Part shown: piece by piece, positions 18,597 to 27,457 of the stretch
How the letters are laid out: each line of letters starts with the position of its first letter
Numbering within the stretch: the first letter of the stretch is position 1
DNA from: an uncultured Romboutsia sp.
Lineage (GTDB): Bacteria; Bacillota; Clostridia; Peptostreptococcales; Peptostreptococcaceae
Assembly (NCBI GenBank): GCA_937880075.1
Contig: CALFLM010000059.1
Span: 62,001-126,000 of the forward strand
Length of the DNA: 64,000 bases
Reading direction: 5' to 3'
Made by a program: the position numbers and the translations under genes
Notes under the pieces: model-generated
The model's input: the letters and a program-made list of their open reading frames with translations, nothing else
Told to the model about the DNA's origin: nothing
The model's database searches: none

Positions 18597-19497
18597 AATA
18601 GTAAACATTATAAAGCCTACAGGAATGACATCTCATGATGTAGTAAGTGCTGTAAGAAAGATTTTAAATACAAAAAAAGTTGGACACACAGGTACCCTTG
18701 ATCCAGATGCATCAGGGGTATTACCTATATGTATAGGAAAGGCAACTAAAGTTAGTGAGCTTATATTAAACAAAGATAAGTCATATATTTGTGAGTTAAC
18801 ATTAGGCATAACTACAGATACATATGACTCATCAGGTGAAATATTAGAAAGAGTAGATGATTTTAGTTTTATAAAAGAAGATATACAAAAGGCTTTTGAT
18901 ACTCAAAGGGGCAATATAGATCAATTACCACCGATATATTCAGCATTAAAAGTAAATGGGAAAAGAATGTGTGACTTAGTTAGAAGTGGAAGAGCTGATG
19001 AAATAAATTTAAAAACTAGACCTGTTCATATAAAAGAACTTAATATACTTAGCATAAGGGATAATAAAATAATGTTTTATGTAAAATGTTCTAAAGGAAC
19101 TTATGTAAGAAGTATATGCTATGATATAGGCAAAGTTTTAGGTTGTGGAGGACATATGTCTTTCCTACTTAGAACATCATCAGGCAAATTTAATTTAGAA
19201 AATGGTATAACACTTGAAGAGTTACAAGAATACAAAGATAATAATACTCTAGATAAGTATTTGTATGACATAGACTATGTATTAACTAACTTTAATAAGA
19301 TAACAATACATGAAAATGCAAAAAAGTATTATATAAATGGTGGTATAATAGATGAGAGAAGGTTTATAGATAAAGACTTTAATGAAAATGATGAACTTGT
19401 AAGAGTTTATAGTTCTAAAGAATTTATCGGTATAGGCAAGTTAATAAGAAAAAATAATATTATAAGTGTAAAAAGTGATAAACTATTTATAGTATAA
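18589..19497 (+). CDS. truB: tRNA pseudouridine(55) synthase TruB
   Basis: TruB makes pseudouridine 55 in the T-loop of tRNAs. The 302-residue protein has the catalytic motif GHTGTLDPDASG (Asp near 38), 'QLPPIYSALKVNGKR' and 'KCSKGTYVRSI', all family marks. The ATG at 18589 (MNKIVNIIKPTG) follows AAGGTG and is inside the end of nrnA; the GTG at 18580 would remove the ribosome binding site. Confidence 0.95.
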   Translation: MNKIVNIIKPTGMTSHDVVSAVRKILNTKKVGHTGTLDPDASGVLPICIGKATKVSELILNKDKSYICELTLGITTDTYDSSGEILERVDDFSFIKEDIQKAFDTQRGNIDQLPPIYSALKVNGKRMCDLVRSGRADEINLKTRPVHIKELNILSIRDNKIMFYVKCSKGTYVRSICYDIGKVLGCGGHMSFLLRTSSGKFNLENGITLEELQEYKDNNTLDKYLYDIDYVLTNFNKITIHENAKKYYINGGIIDERRFIDKDFNENDELVRVYSSKEFIGIGKLIRKNNIISVKSDKLFIV

Positions 19498-19522
19498 ATT
19501 TCAATTGAGTGGGGAATTTCAA

Positions 19523-20464
19523 ATGGATACTATAACATCGATAGAAAAAATAGATACAGTAAAAGAAAGTGTAGTAACTATTGGAAACTTTGATGGTCTA
19601 CACAGGGGGCATCAAGTATTGCTAAAAAAAGCTATAGAATATGCTAAGGCAAATAATGTAACTAGTATTGTTTTTACTTTTAAAAACCATCCGGTTAATT
19701 ACTTTAGACCTGACTCTATAAAAAATATAATAACTAATGAGGAAAAAGTAAAAATACTAAAATCTATGGGTGTGGATTATGTAATCAATATACTATTTGA
19801 TGAATATATGACTAAAATATCGGGATATGACTTTGTAAAAGAAATATTATTAGATACATTAGGTGCTAAAAAGATAATAGTTGGACATGATTTTACCTTT
19901 GCAAGAAATAAAGAAGGTAATATAAAATTATTACAAGAATTGTCTAAGAAGTATGGGTTTTCGTTAGAAATAGTAAACCCTATAAAATTAAATGATGTAA
20001 GGATTAGTAGTACTTATATTAGAAAGTTAATATCAGATGGTAATGTAGAAGATGTATACAAATACCTTGGTAGAAATTATAAATTATCGGGAGAAGTTAT
20101 ACATTCAAAAAAACTTGGAAGAACAATAGGGTTTCCAACTGCAAATATAAGTATAAATGAGAATATGATTGTACCTAAAATTGGGATATATGCCACGAAA
20201 GTATACCTTAGTGGAGAAACATACTACGGTGCTACAAATGTAGGATACAACCCTACAGTAAATGGAGAAAATTTATCTATTGAAACTAATATACTAGAGT
20301 TTAACGAAGATATATATGGAAAAATTATAACTATAGAATTTCTAGAAAGAATTAGAGATGAAAAAAAGTTTAATGGAATTGAAGAATTAAAAAGCCAACT
20401 TAAAAAAGATACCAACTATGTATATAAAAAGTATATTTGCAAAAGAGAAAAAATTATGATATAA
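19523..20464 (+). CDS. ribF: Bifunctional riboflavin kinase/FAD synthetase
   Basis: This enzyme phosphorylates riboflavin to FMN and adenylates FMN to FAD. The 313-residue product has the N-terminal nucleotidyltransferase domain (GNFDGLHRGHQ near 20; RISSTYIRKLI) and the C-terminal kinase domain (GRTIGFPTANI, YYGATNVGYNPT). The ATG at 19523 follows GAGTGGGGA; an in-frame TTG at 19505 lies upstream of that site and is rejected. It follows truB, the usual order. Confidence 0.95.
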   Translation: MDTITSIEKIDTVKESVVTIGNFDGLHRGHQVLLKKAIEYAKANNVTSIVFTFKNHPVNYFRPDSIKNIITNEEKVKILKSMGVDYVINILFDEYMTKISGYDFVKEILLDTLGAKKIIVGHDFTFARNKEGNIKLLQELSKKYGFSLEIVNPIKLNDVRISSTYIRKLISDGNVEDVYKYLGRNYKLSGEVIHSKKLGRTIGFPTANISINENMIVPKIGIYATKVYLSGETYYGATNVGYNPTVNGENLSIETNILEFNEDIYGKIITIEFLERIRDEKKFNGIEELKSQLKKDTNYVYKKYICKREKIMI

Positions 20465-20479
20465 TAAATAAGTAAATTA

Positions 20480-20545
20480 ATTAACCATTACTCGGCATAT
20501 GATTACTCCAAATCTATGCTTAGTTATTGGCGATTATAAAATATA
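20480..20545 (+). promoter_or_regulatory. Candidate rpsO (S15) autoregulatory leader
   Basis: The 97-base gap before rpsO can fold: GCATATGA (about 20496) pairs with TCTATGC, and an outer CCATTAC (20483) pairs with GTTATTGG. 'ATTACTCGGC' resembles S15-binding leader sequences seen upstream of rpsO in Gram-positives. In such systems free S15 represses its own translation. Assignment rests on recalled similarity and position. Confidence 0.45.
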
Positions 20546-20561
20546 TTGGAGGTAACTCAAG

Positions 20562-20816
20562 ATGAATAAAATTGAAATAATAAAAGAATTCGGAAGATTT
20601 GAAGGAGATACTGGTTCTCCAGAAGTACAAATAGCTTTATTAACAGCTAGAATAAACGAATTAAACGACCACTTAAAAGTGCACAAGAAAGACCACCACT
20701 CAAGAAGAGGTCTATTAAAGATGGTTGGTAGAAGAAGAAACTTATTAGCTTACTTAAAAGATAGAGATCTTGAAGGATACAGAGCATTAATAGCTAAATT
20801 AGGATTAAGAAAGTAA
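20562..20816 (+). CDS. rpsO: 30S ribosomal protein S15
   Basis: S15 is a primary 16S rRNA-binding protein of the 30S platform. The 84-residue protein has the signature 'DTGSPEVQIALLTARI' and 'HKKDHHSRRGLL', with full length apart from a slightly short N-terminus. TTGGAGGTAAC precedes the ATG. It is preceded by a structured leader and followed by a strong terminator, which ends the rimP-rpsO gene run. Confidence 0.97.
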   Translation: MNKIEIIKEFGRFEGDTGSPEVQIALLTARINELNDHLKVHKKDHHSRRGLLKMVGRRRNLLAYLKDRDLEGYRALIAKLGLRK

Positions 20817-20834
20817 TTTTTTACTTTTGTATTG

Positions 20835-20864
20835 AAAGCAGGTATAATAATACCTGCTTTTTAT
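20835..20864 (+). terminator. Terminator after rpsO
   Basis: AAAGCAGGTA (20835-20844) pairs perfectly with TACCTGCTTT (20851-20860), followed by TTAT. Confidence 0.85.
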
Positions 20865-20932
20865 AATTTTAATATTATATAAAAAGGTATTGGTAGCTAT
20901 TATATAGAAAAATTTATATAGAGGTGATTATT

Positions 20933-21781
20933 TTGAAAATAAAATTAATATGTGATAGTTTATGTGATATTCCAAAAGAAATTCAAAATAAAGAATATTT
21001 AGATGTAGTACCGCTTACTATAATCTTTAATGATAAAGAATACAAAGATGGAGTAGATATAAGTAAAGAGGAATATTATGAAGTCTTAAAAAATAGTAAG
21101 GAAATACCAAAAACTTCTCAGGCTACATACATTCAGTTCAGTGAGATATTTAACAAATATATAGATGAAGGTTACAAAATAATATGTATAAATGGTTCAT
21201 CTAAATCATCAGGAACATATCAAAGTGCAATGCTTGCAAAAACTGATATGGGTGATAAGGGAAATGATATACACATGTTTGATACTATGAGTTTATCATT
21301 AGGAAGTGGTCAATTCGTTATAAAGGCATGTGATTTAATAGAAGATGGATTAAGCCCAGATGAAATAATAAAAGAATTAGACTCTATTAGAGAAAGTGTA
21401 ATGCTATTTTTTGCACCTAAAACTTTGGAATATTTAAAAAAGAGTGGTAGAGTATCTGTAGCCACTGCTATAATAGGAAATATTCTTAATTTGGTACCGG
21501 TATTTTCGTTCCCTGATGGAGAAGCACACTTAGAAGAAAAGGTTAGAGGAAGTAAGAACCTGGCAAGTAAGCTTGTTGATATGATATTAGATAAAAATAA
21601 TGGGAATTTAGAGGATAAAATCGTTACTATAGGATATGGAGATAATTTTAAAGATTTTGAAAAGCTTGAGAAAGAAGTACAAAAAAGAATAAAAGCTAAA
21701 AAAGTACTAATAACTAGAGGGGGGGCTTGTATATGTTCTCATACAGGTCCAGACATACTTGCTATAAGTTGTTCTAAATAG
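20933..21781 (+). CDS. DegV family fatty acid-binding protein
   Basis: DegV proteins bind fatty acids and, as FakB subunits, present them to a FakA kinase. The 282-residue protein has the domain features 'KLICDSLCDIPKE', 'VPLTIIFNDKEYKDG', 'PKTSQATYIQFSEIF' and the lipid-headgroup loop 'INGSSKSSGTYQSA'. The chosen start is a TTG at 20933 behind AGAGGTGATT; the GTG at 20924 lies within that site. It is transcribed alone between rpsO and pnp; no fakA-like gene is in the window. Confidence 0.88.
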   Translation: MKIKLICDSLCDIPKEIQNKEYLDVVPLTIIFNDKEYKDGVDISKEEYYEVLKNSKEIPKTSQATYIQFSEIFNKYIDEGYKIICINGSSKSSGTYQSAMLAKTDMGDKGNDIHMFDTMSLSLGSGQFVIKACDLIEDGLSPDEIIKELDSIRESVMLFFAPKTLEYLKKSGRVSVATAIIGNILNLVPVFSFPDGEAHLEEKVRGSKNLASKLVDMILDKNNGNLEDKIVTIGYGDNFKDFEKLEKEVQKRIKAKKVLITRGGACICSHTGPDILAISCSK

Positions 21782-21855
21782 AATATGACTAATTTTAAAG
21801 CAAATTGTAAATAATACATATAATTATTAAGATAAGTAAGTAAGCTACTTTTGTA

Positions 21856-21884
21856 TTGTTAAAATATAGTATTTTTGATAAGAT
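21856..21884 (+). promoter_or_regulatory. Promoter of pnp
   Basis: TTGTTA (21856-21861) and TAAGAT (21879-21884) are separated by 17 bases, giving a leader of about 45 bases. Confidence 0.5.
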
Positions 21885-21937
21885 AATACATAGGATAGTA
21901 AACGCGTTTTTTAGCAAAAGAGGAGGTACAAGCTTTA

Positions 21938-24052
21938 ATGTTTGAACATAAAATATTTACAATGGATTTAGCAGGAAGAGAGCTTTCTGTTGAAATAGGA
22001 AAGATAGCAGAACTTGCTAGCGGAAGTGCCATAATTAGGTATGGGGAAACTATGGTTATGGTAAATGTTTCAAAATCAGCAAAACCAAGAGATGGAATAG
22101 ATTTCTTCCCTCTAAGTGTTGATTATGAAGAAAAATTATATTCAGTAGGGAAAATACCAGGAGGATTCTTAAAGAGAGAAGGTAAGCCTTCAGAAAAAGC
22201 GATATTAACATCAAGACTTATAGATAGACCTATAAGGCCATTATTCCCAAAAGGATTTAGAAATGATGTACAAGTTGTTGCTACAGTTTTATCAGTAGAC
22301 CAAGATTGTACACCAGATATAGTAGCTATGATAGGGTCATCTATAGCATTATCTATATCTGATATACCTTTTAATGGACCAACAGGGTCTGTTTTAATAG
22401 GGTTAGTTGATGGAGCATTTGTTGTTAACCCAACAGCAGAACAAAGAGAAAAGAGCTCTCTTCACCTAGTAGTATCAGGAACTAAAGATGCTATAATGAT
22501 GGTTGAAGCTGGTGGAGACGAAATACCAGATGCATTAATGCTTGAAGCTATACTATTTGCTCATGAAGAAATTAAAAAAGTAGTAACATTTATAGAAGAA
22601 ATAACTGTGCAAGTTGGAAAAGAAAAAATGGAAGTAGTTTTATTTAAACCTGATGAAGAAGTTGAAAAAGCGGTTCGTGAATTTGCTACAGATAAAATGA
22701 AAGAAGCTGTAAAAACTATAGAAAAACTTGAAAGAATGGAAAAAATGGATGCCGTTAAAGCTGAAACATTTGAAAAATTCGAAGAGTTATTAGAAGATTA
22801 CGGAGTAGATATAGAAGAAACACTTCAAGCTATAATAAAAGAAGAAGTAAGAAAATTAATAGTACATGAAAATATAAGGCCTGATAATAGAGGTTTAGAA
22901 GAAATAAGACCAATATGGTGTGATAACGGATTTATACCTAGAGCTCATGGTTCAGGATTATTTACAAGAGGTCAAACTCAAGTAATGTCGATAGCTACAC
23001 TTGGAGCATTAGGAGATGTTCAAATGCTAGATGGACTAGATGAAGAAGAAAGTAAGAGATACATGCATCACTATAACTTCCCTGCATATAGTGTTGGTGA
23101 AGCTAGACCATCAAGAGGACCAGGAAGAAGAGAAATAGGACATGGAGCACTTGCTGAAAGAGCATTAGTACCTGTACTTCCATCAAAAGAAGAATTCCCA
23201 TATGCAATAAGGGTAGTATCAGAAGTACTAAGTTCTAATGGTTCTACATCTCAAGGTAGTGTATGTGGTTCAACATTATCTTTACTTGATGCTGGTGTAC
23301 CTTTAAAAGATATGGTAGCAGGTATAGCTATGGGTCTTATAAAGCATGATGATAAAGTAGCGGTACTTTCTGATATACAAGGTATGGAAGATCATTTAGG
23401 GGATATGGACTTTAAGGTGGCAGGAACTGAAAAAGGTATAACAGCTATACAAATGGATATAAAAATAGCTGGTATAGATAAAGAAATATTAACTAGAGCT
23501 TTAAATCAAGCTAAAGCAGGTAGAATGCATATATTAAATGAAATGAGAAAAACAATATCAGCTCCAAAACCAGAACTATCTAAGTATGCTCCTAAGATAA
23601 TAACAATGAACATAAATCCAGATAAGATAAGAGACGTTATAGGACCTGGTGGAAAAGTTATAACTAAGATAATAGAGGAAACTGGAGTTAAGATAGATAT
23701 AGAGCAAACTGGAGAAGTATTTATAGCTGGAATAGATGCTGATATGATAAAACTTGCACAAAAGAAAATAAATGATATAGTAGCTGAAGCTGAAGTAGGA
23801 CAAACTTACACAGGTAAAGTTACAAGAATAATGAATTTTGGTGCATTTGTTGAAATACTTCCAGGTAAAGAAGGATTACTTCATATATCTCATATATCTC
23901 ACGAAAGAGTAGCTAAAGTTGAAGATGTATTAAACATAGGTGATGAAGTAGAAGTTAAAGTTACTGAAATAGATGAAAAAGGAAGAGTAAATTTATCTAG
24001 AAAAGTATTATTACCTAAGCCTGAAAAAGTAGAGACAAAAGAAGAAAAATAA
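21938..24052 (+). CDS. pnp: Polyribonucleotide nucleotidyltransferase (PNPase)
   Basis: PNPase degrades RNA 3'-to-5' using phosphate and can add tails. The 704-residue protein has two RNase PH domains (about 10-230 and 310-540; 'RPDNRGLEEIRPI', 'SNGSTSQGSVCGSTL', 'HDDKVAVLSDIQGMEDH'), an alpha-helical linker, a KH domain (GPGGKVITKIIEETG near 568) and an S1 domain (about 620-690, 'NFGAFVEILPGKEGLLHISH'). AGAGGAGGTA lies before the ATG. Its place after rpsO and before the YlxY-like gene matches B. subtilis, except for the inserted asnB. Confidence 0.97.
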   Translation: MFEHKIFTMDLAGRELSVEIGKIAELASGSAIIRYGETMVMVNVSKSAKPRDGIDFFPLSVDYEEKLYSVGKIPGGFLKREGKPSEKAILTSRLIDRPIRPLFPKGFRNDVQVVATVLSVDQDCTPDIVAMIGSSIALSISDIPFNGPTGSVLIGLVDGAFVVNPTAEQREKSSLHLVVSGTKDAIMMVEAGGDEIPDALMLEAILFAHEEIKKVVTFIEEITVQVGKEKMEVVLFKPDEEVEKAVREFATDKMKEAVKTIEKLERMEKMDAVKAETFEKFEELLEDYGVDIEETLQAIIKEEVRKLIVHENIRPDNRGLEEIRPIWCDNGFIPRAHGSGLFTRGQTQVMSIATLGALGDVQMLDGLDEEESKRYMHHYNFPAYSVGEARPSRGPGRREIGHGALAERALVPVLPSKEEFPYAIRVVSEVLSSNGSTSQGSVCGSTLSLLDAGVPLKDMVAGIAMGLIKHDDKVAVLSDIQGMEDHLGDMDFKVAGTEKGITAIQMDIKIAGIDKEILTRALNQAKAGRMHILNEMRKTISAPKPELSKYAPKIITMNINPDKIRDVIGPGGKVITKIIEETGVKIDIEQTGEVFIAGIDADMIKLAQKKINDIVAEAEVGQTYTGKVTRIMNFGAFVEILPGKEGLLHISHISHERVAKVEDVLNIGDEVEVKVTEIDEKGRVNLSRKVLLPKPEKVETKEEK

Positions 24053-24060
24053 TATAGTTT

Positions 24061-24088
24061 AAGAAGCCTAATTAGGCTTCTTTTTTTA
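24061..24088 (+). terminator. Terminator after pnp
   Basis: AAGAAGCCTA pairs with TAGGCTTCTT over a 2-4 base loop, followed by TTTTTT. Confidence 0.85.
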
Positions 24089-24118
24089 TGTTTAAGAATA
24101 TTATAATGATTTAAAAAA

Positions 24119-24240
24119 TGTGGATAACTTCTGAATGTAAGTAATATCAACAGACTGGTTCTGAGCATAAAAAAGATTTTGAGCGACGGACTAAGTCGTT
24201 GGCGATATGAGTGAAGAGAATTTTTATATTTAAGAAAAAA
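24119..24240. repeat. Dispersed intergenic repeat, copy A
   Basis: The first 32 bases (24119-24150, containing TGGATAACT and TAAGTAATAT) closely match 46264-46295 elsewhere in the window. The rest is more GC-rich than its surroundings, with a CGAC/GTCG hairpin near 24184-24199, and ends in a T-rich stretch and ATTTAAGAA. It contains no ORF or tRNA. The second copy has the same layout but different hairpin sequence. Confidence 0.4.
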
Positions 24241-24306
24241 ATATTACTAATGCATGTATAGATTCCTAATTAATGTGAAAATATAAATAACATAGGAGGA
24301 GTATAT

Positions 24307-26139
24307 ATGTGTGGATACGTTTCAATATATTATAAAAATAATAATAAAAAATTTGATATAAAAAAAATATCAGAAAAAATTAACCATAGAGGGCCTAATT
24401 ATACAGGAATACACAAAGAGAATAATGTTGAATTTGCATTTAAGAGATTAAGTATAATGGATTTAGAAAATGGTAATCAACCTTTAAATAAGGGTGATAA
24501 AACAATAGTTTTCAATGGTGAAATATATAATCACGAGCAACTTAGAAATGACTTAATAAAAAATGGGTATGAATTTAATACAAAATGTGATACTGAAGTT
24601 TTACTATCATCATATATAGAATATAAAGAAAAATGTTTAAATAAGTTAAGAGGTATGTTTTCTTTTATAGTATATGATAAAAGTGAAAATAAACTATTTG
24701 GAGCAAGAGATCCTTTTGGTATAAAGCCACTTTATTATATAGATGAAAAGGATTTTATAGCATTTTCTTCTGAATATAAGGCAATAGTTGAACTTCTAAA
24801 TGAGATAAATTTAAATAAATCGAGCTTGCAAAAATATTTTTATTTTCAATATATACCTCTTGAAAATACTATGATAAGTAATATAAAAGTAGTTCCACCA
24901 GGGTATTTTTTTACAGTTGAAAATGGAAAACTAGATATGAGCAAATACTATGATATAGACTTAAAAAGAAGTAAAAAAATAACACCAAAAGATATAAAAG
25001 ATGTAGTTACAAGTTCTATAAAACATCATATGGTAGCAAATGTAGAAGTGGGAACATTTTTATCAGGTGGAATAGATTCCACAATAGTTGCTTCTGTTGC
25101 ATCTAAAATCAATCCAAGTATAAAGTCATTTTCAGTGGGATTTGGAGTTGATGGATATAATGAATTAGAAGTGGCTAAAAAAACAGCAGATAAATTAGGT
25201 ATTGAAAATATTGCTATAAATGTAAGTCAAGAAGATTATATAAAAGCGTTACCTAAGGTAATCTATCACTTGGATGACCCTGTTGCAGACCCATCACAGG
25301 TTGGTATTTATTTCTTATCAAAAGAAGCGAAAAAACATGCAACTGTAGTTTTATCAGGTGAAGGAGCAGATGAACTATTTGGAGGATACAATATATATAA
25401 AGAGTATGAAAGTATAAAAACAATTTTTAATATGCCAAATTATATGAAGTTTATTTTAAATACAGTTTCTAACACCATGCCAAATATAAAAGGTAAAAAT
25501 TATTTATACAGAGCGACAACTCCATTAGAAAAAAGATATATTGGAAATGCTAAAATTTTTGATGATAATGAAATAAAAAAAGTTATAAAATTCTATAATG
25601 GATTAGATAATCATGAAAATTTATTAGCTCATATATATAGTGATGCAAAAAAAAATAATTATGACTATGTTACAACAATGCAGCATATTGATATCAATAC
25701 ATGGCTAGAAGGGGATATATTACAAAAAGCAGACAAAATGTCTATGTCTCAGTCTATAGAACTTAGAGTTCCATTTTTGGATAAAGAAGTATTAGAAGTA
25801 GCTAAAAATTTAAATTTAAATCAAAAAGTTAATTTTAAAAATACTAAGATACTTCTAAGAGAAGCTTTTAAAGATGAAATACCACAACATATGGTTAAAA
25901 AGAAAAAATTAGGATTTCCTACACCTATAAGAGTTTGGTTAAAGGAAGATTTAGGAGATGTTGTTAGACAAACTATAAATGAAGCTCAAGTTGATGAATT
26001 GATAAACAAAGATTATTCAATTAAATTATTAGATAATCATATACATGGATATGATGATAATTCAAGAAAAATATGGGCTATATATGCATTTTGCTTATGG
26101 CATCAAATATTTATAGAAAAGAGAGATATAGTATATTAA
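24307..26139 (+). CDS. asnB: Asparagine synthase (glutamine-hydrolysing), AsnB family
   Basis: The 610-residue enzyme has an N-terminal class II glutamine amidotransferase domain with the nucleophile Cys directly after Met (MCGYVS), 'RGPNYTG' and 'FNGEIYNH', and a C-terminal ATP-dependent synthetase domain (FLSGGIDST near 252; SGEGADELFGGY). It makes asparagine from aspartate and glutamine. Some Firmicute homologues instead amidate meso-diaminopimelate in peptidoglycan; the sequence alone does not settle which. AGGAGGAG precedes the ATG. The gene stands alone between pnp and the YlxY-like gene, an insertion relative to the B. subtilis order. No T-box leader was seen. Confidence 0.9.
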   Translation: MCGYVSIYYKNNNKKFDIKKISEKINHRGPNYTGIHKENNVEFAFKRLSIMDLENGNQPLNKGDKTIVFNGEIYNHEQLRNDLIKNGYEFNTKCDTEVLLSSYIEYKEKCLNKLRGMFSFIVYDKSENKLFGARDPFGIKPLYYIDEKDFIAFSSEYKAIVELLNEINLNKSSLQKYFYFQYIPLENTMISNIKVVPPGYFFTVENGKLDMSKYYDIDLKRSKKITPKDIKDVVTSSIKHHMVANVEVGTFLSGGIDSTIVASVASKINPSIKSFSVGFGVDGYNELEVAKKTADKLGIENIAINVSQEDYIKALPKVIYHLDDPVADPSQVGIYFLSKEAKKHATVVLSGEGADELFGGYNIYKEYESIKTIFNMPNYMKFILNTVSNTMPNIKGKNYLYRATTPLEKRYIGNAKIFDDNEIKKVIKFYNGLDNHENLLAHIYSDAKKNNYDYVTTMQHIDINTWLEGDILQKADKMSMSQSIELRVPFLDKEVLEVAKNLNLNQKVNFKNTKILLREAFKDEIPQHMVKKKKLGFPTPIRVWLKEDLGDVVRQTINEAQVDELINKDYSIKLLDNHIHGYDDNSRKIWAIYAFCLWHQIFIEKRDIVY

Positions 26140-26349
26140 GATATATTATAATATGAAAAGTAAATTAATTTATAACAAAACATTAAATAATATATAGGTT
26201 TTAATTAAATACTTCATTAGGTAAAATTATTATTTTGTATTGTTCAAAATACAATAAACAATAAAACTATTTTATAATGTAGAATTATTATTAGAACCTA
26301 TATAAAAAATTTATTATAAGAACTATATGGTGTATACTAGGTTCATTTA
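26140..26349 (+). other. AT-rich intergenic stretch after asnB
   Basis: A weak hairpin (TTGTATT with AATACAA near 26236-26256) may end the asnB transcript. No ORF of note is visible on either strand before the small ORF at 26350. Confidence 0.4.
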
Positions 26350-26496
26350 ATGCGTAATTTAAGTATATTACACCAATTAGGTTTATTTATGTATATTATA
26401 AAATACATATTTGAAATTATTGTTGACTTAGTATTATTTTTATGTGCAGGTGATGACATGATAAAGATAATTAAATGGATTAAAAATAGAAAATAA
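26350..26496 (+). CDS. Candidate small membrane peptide (48 codons)
   Basis: An open frame of 48 codons runs from ATG 26350 to TAA 26496. A second in-frame ATG at 26389 would give 35 residues. The peptide has a hydrophobic helix (YIFEIIVDLVLFLCAG), an acidic GDD, and a basic tail rich in Lys (KIIKWIKNRK). Both starts have only a weak TAGG ribosome binding site 7-8 bases upstream. An in-frame stop lies just before 26350. A perfect terminator hairpin starts 9 bases after the stop, so a short transcript with its own end is plausible. The size, helix and basic tail resemble type I toxin or other small membrane peptides. I know no homologue; it may be non-coding. Confidence 0.35.
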   Translation: MRNLSILHQLGLFMYIIKYIFEIIVDLVLFLCAGDDMIKIIKWIKNRK

Positions 26497-26504
26497 ATTT
26501 ATTT

Positions 26505-26533
26505 AAAAAGTAGTGATTAATCACTACTTTTTT
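26505..26533 (+). terminator. Perfect-palindrome terminator after the small ORF
   Basis: AAAAAGTAGTGATT is followed directly by its exact complement AATCACTACTTTTT, then one more T. The 14-bp arms have no separate loop, and the structure would also work on the minus strand. Confidence 0.85.
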
Positions 26534-26600
26534 GCATATTTGTCCTAAATTGATAATAGTATTTATAAACAAGCAATAATACATATAGGAGGAAACCTTA

Positions 26601-27341
26601 ATGATAATGATGGTACTTAACAAAAGTAAATTGAAAAAAATCATTATGTGGGTATTAGTAGTTGTTGCATTATTATCAAGTGCAATATTTTTTATGAAAA
26701 ATAAAGGTACTAAGCCTACGTTTGAGTTATTTGACCAAGCAAATCTTCCATATACTCAAGGAACAAAAAAAAATAGCGGATACGTTGCATTAACTTGCAA
26801 CGTAGACCTAGGTTGGGAGACTGAATATGTACAAGGAATACTTGATGTATTAAAAAAAGAAGATGTAAAAATTACATTTAATGTAACTGGAAGATGGGCA
26901 GAAAAGAATCAAGATATGTTATTAAAAATTAAAAGTGAAGGGCATGAAATAGGAAACCATGGTCATAGACATTTAGATTATGCCAAGCTTTCGTATGAAG
27001 AAAATTTAGAGCAGATAAAAACTTCTAAAAAAATAATAGAGGACATAATAAATGATGAAACTAAATTCTTTCAAGCACCAGCAGGTTCATTTGGAGAGGG
27101 GACTATGAAGGCAGCAAATGAACTTGGATATATAAGTATAAAATGGGATGTTGATACAATAGATTGGAACAATAGAAAAGAGCCAGATGTTATAATAGAA
27201 AGAGTAAAGAAAAAAGATATAAAAGATGGTAGCATAGTGTTAATGCATCCAACCTATGCAACTACTCAGTGCTTAGATGATATTATACAGATAATAAGGG
27301 ATAAAGGACTAAAGCCTGGAATGCTTAGTAATATATTTTAA
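26601..27341 (+). CDS. Polysaccharide deacetylase-like protein (YlxY/PdaB type) with altered active site
   Basis: The 246-residue protein has an N-terminal signal anchor (about residues 12-30) and an extracellular NodB-type domain. Family members remove acetyl groups from peptidoglycan or related polymers. The metal-binding motif NHGHRHLDY is present near 120, as are 'ITFNVTGRWAE' and 'FFQAPAGSF'. The first motif, normally TFD(D/V), reads TCNVD, so the catalytic Asp position holds Asn. Activity is therefore doubtful. AGGAGGA at 26587-26593 supports the ATG at 26601. The place between pnp and the M16 peptidase gene matches ylxY of B. subtilis. Confidence 0.82.
   Translation: MIMMVLNKSKLKKIIMWVLVVVALLSSAIFFMKNKGTKPTFELFDQANLPYTQGTKKNSGYVALTCNVDLGWETEYVQGILDVLKKEDVKITFNVTGRWAEKNQDMLLKIKSEGHEIGNHGHRHLDYAKLSYEENLEQIKTSKKIIEDIINDETKFFQAPAGSFGEGTMKAANELGYISIKWDVDTIDWNNRKEPDVIIERVKKKDIKDGSIVLMHPTYATTQCLDDIIQIIRDKGLKPGMLSNIF
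26781..26804. repeat. Perfect inverted repeat inside the deacetylase active-site codons
   Basis: TACGTTGCA (26781-26789) and TGCAACGTA (26796-26804) are exact complements around a 6-base loop. The right arm covers the Cys-Asn-Val codons that replace the usual Phe-Asp-Val. Confidence 0.8.
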
Positions 27342-27457
27342 ATAAAGTTGATTAAGTTAATATACTAAATTATAATTTAATACATGTAATAAAAAAGATA
27401 ATTTGATTTAATGAACTTAATATATATAATAAATGCAGTGAACTTGGAGGAGAAGTT

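Noticed and set aside
24173..24240. GC-richer segment considered as a tRNA or small RNA gene
   Set aside because: No cloverleaf, no T-loop or acceptor pairing; better explained as part of the dispersed repeat.
24241..24306. T-box leader upstream of asnB
   Set aside because: No AGGGTGG-type T-box sequence and only 66 bases remain after the repeat.
26458..26496. 12-codon peptide from the internal ATG with an AGGTGA site
   Set aside because: The site is only 4 bases from the ATG; the longer in-frame reading from 26350 or 26389 includes a membrane helix and is preferred, though internal initiation is not excluded.
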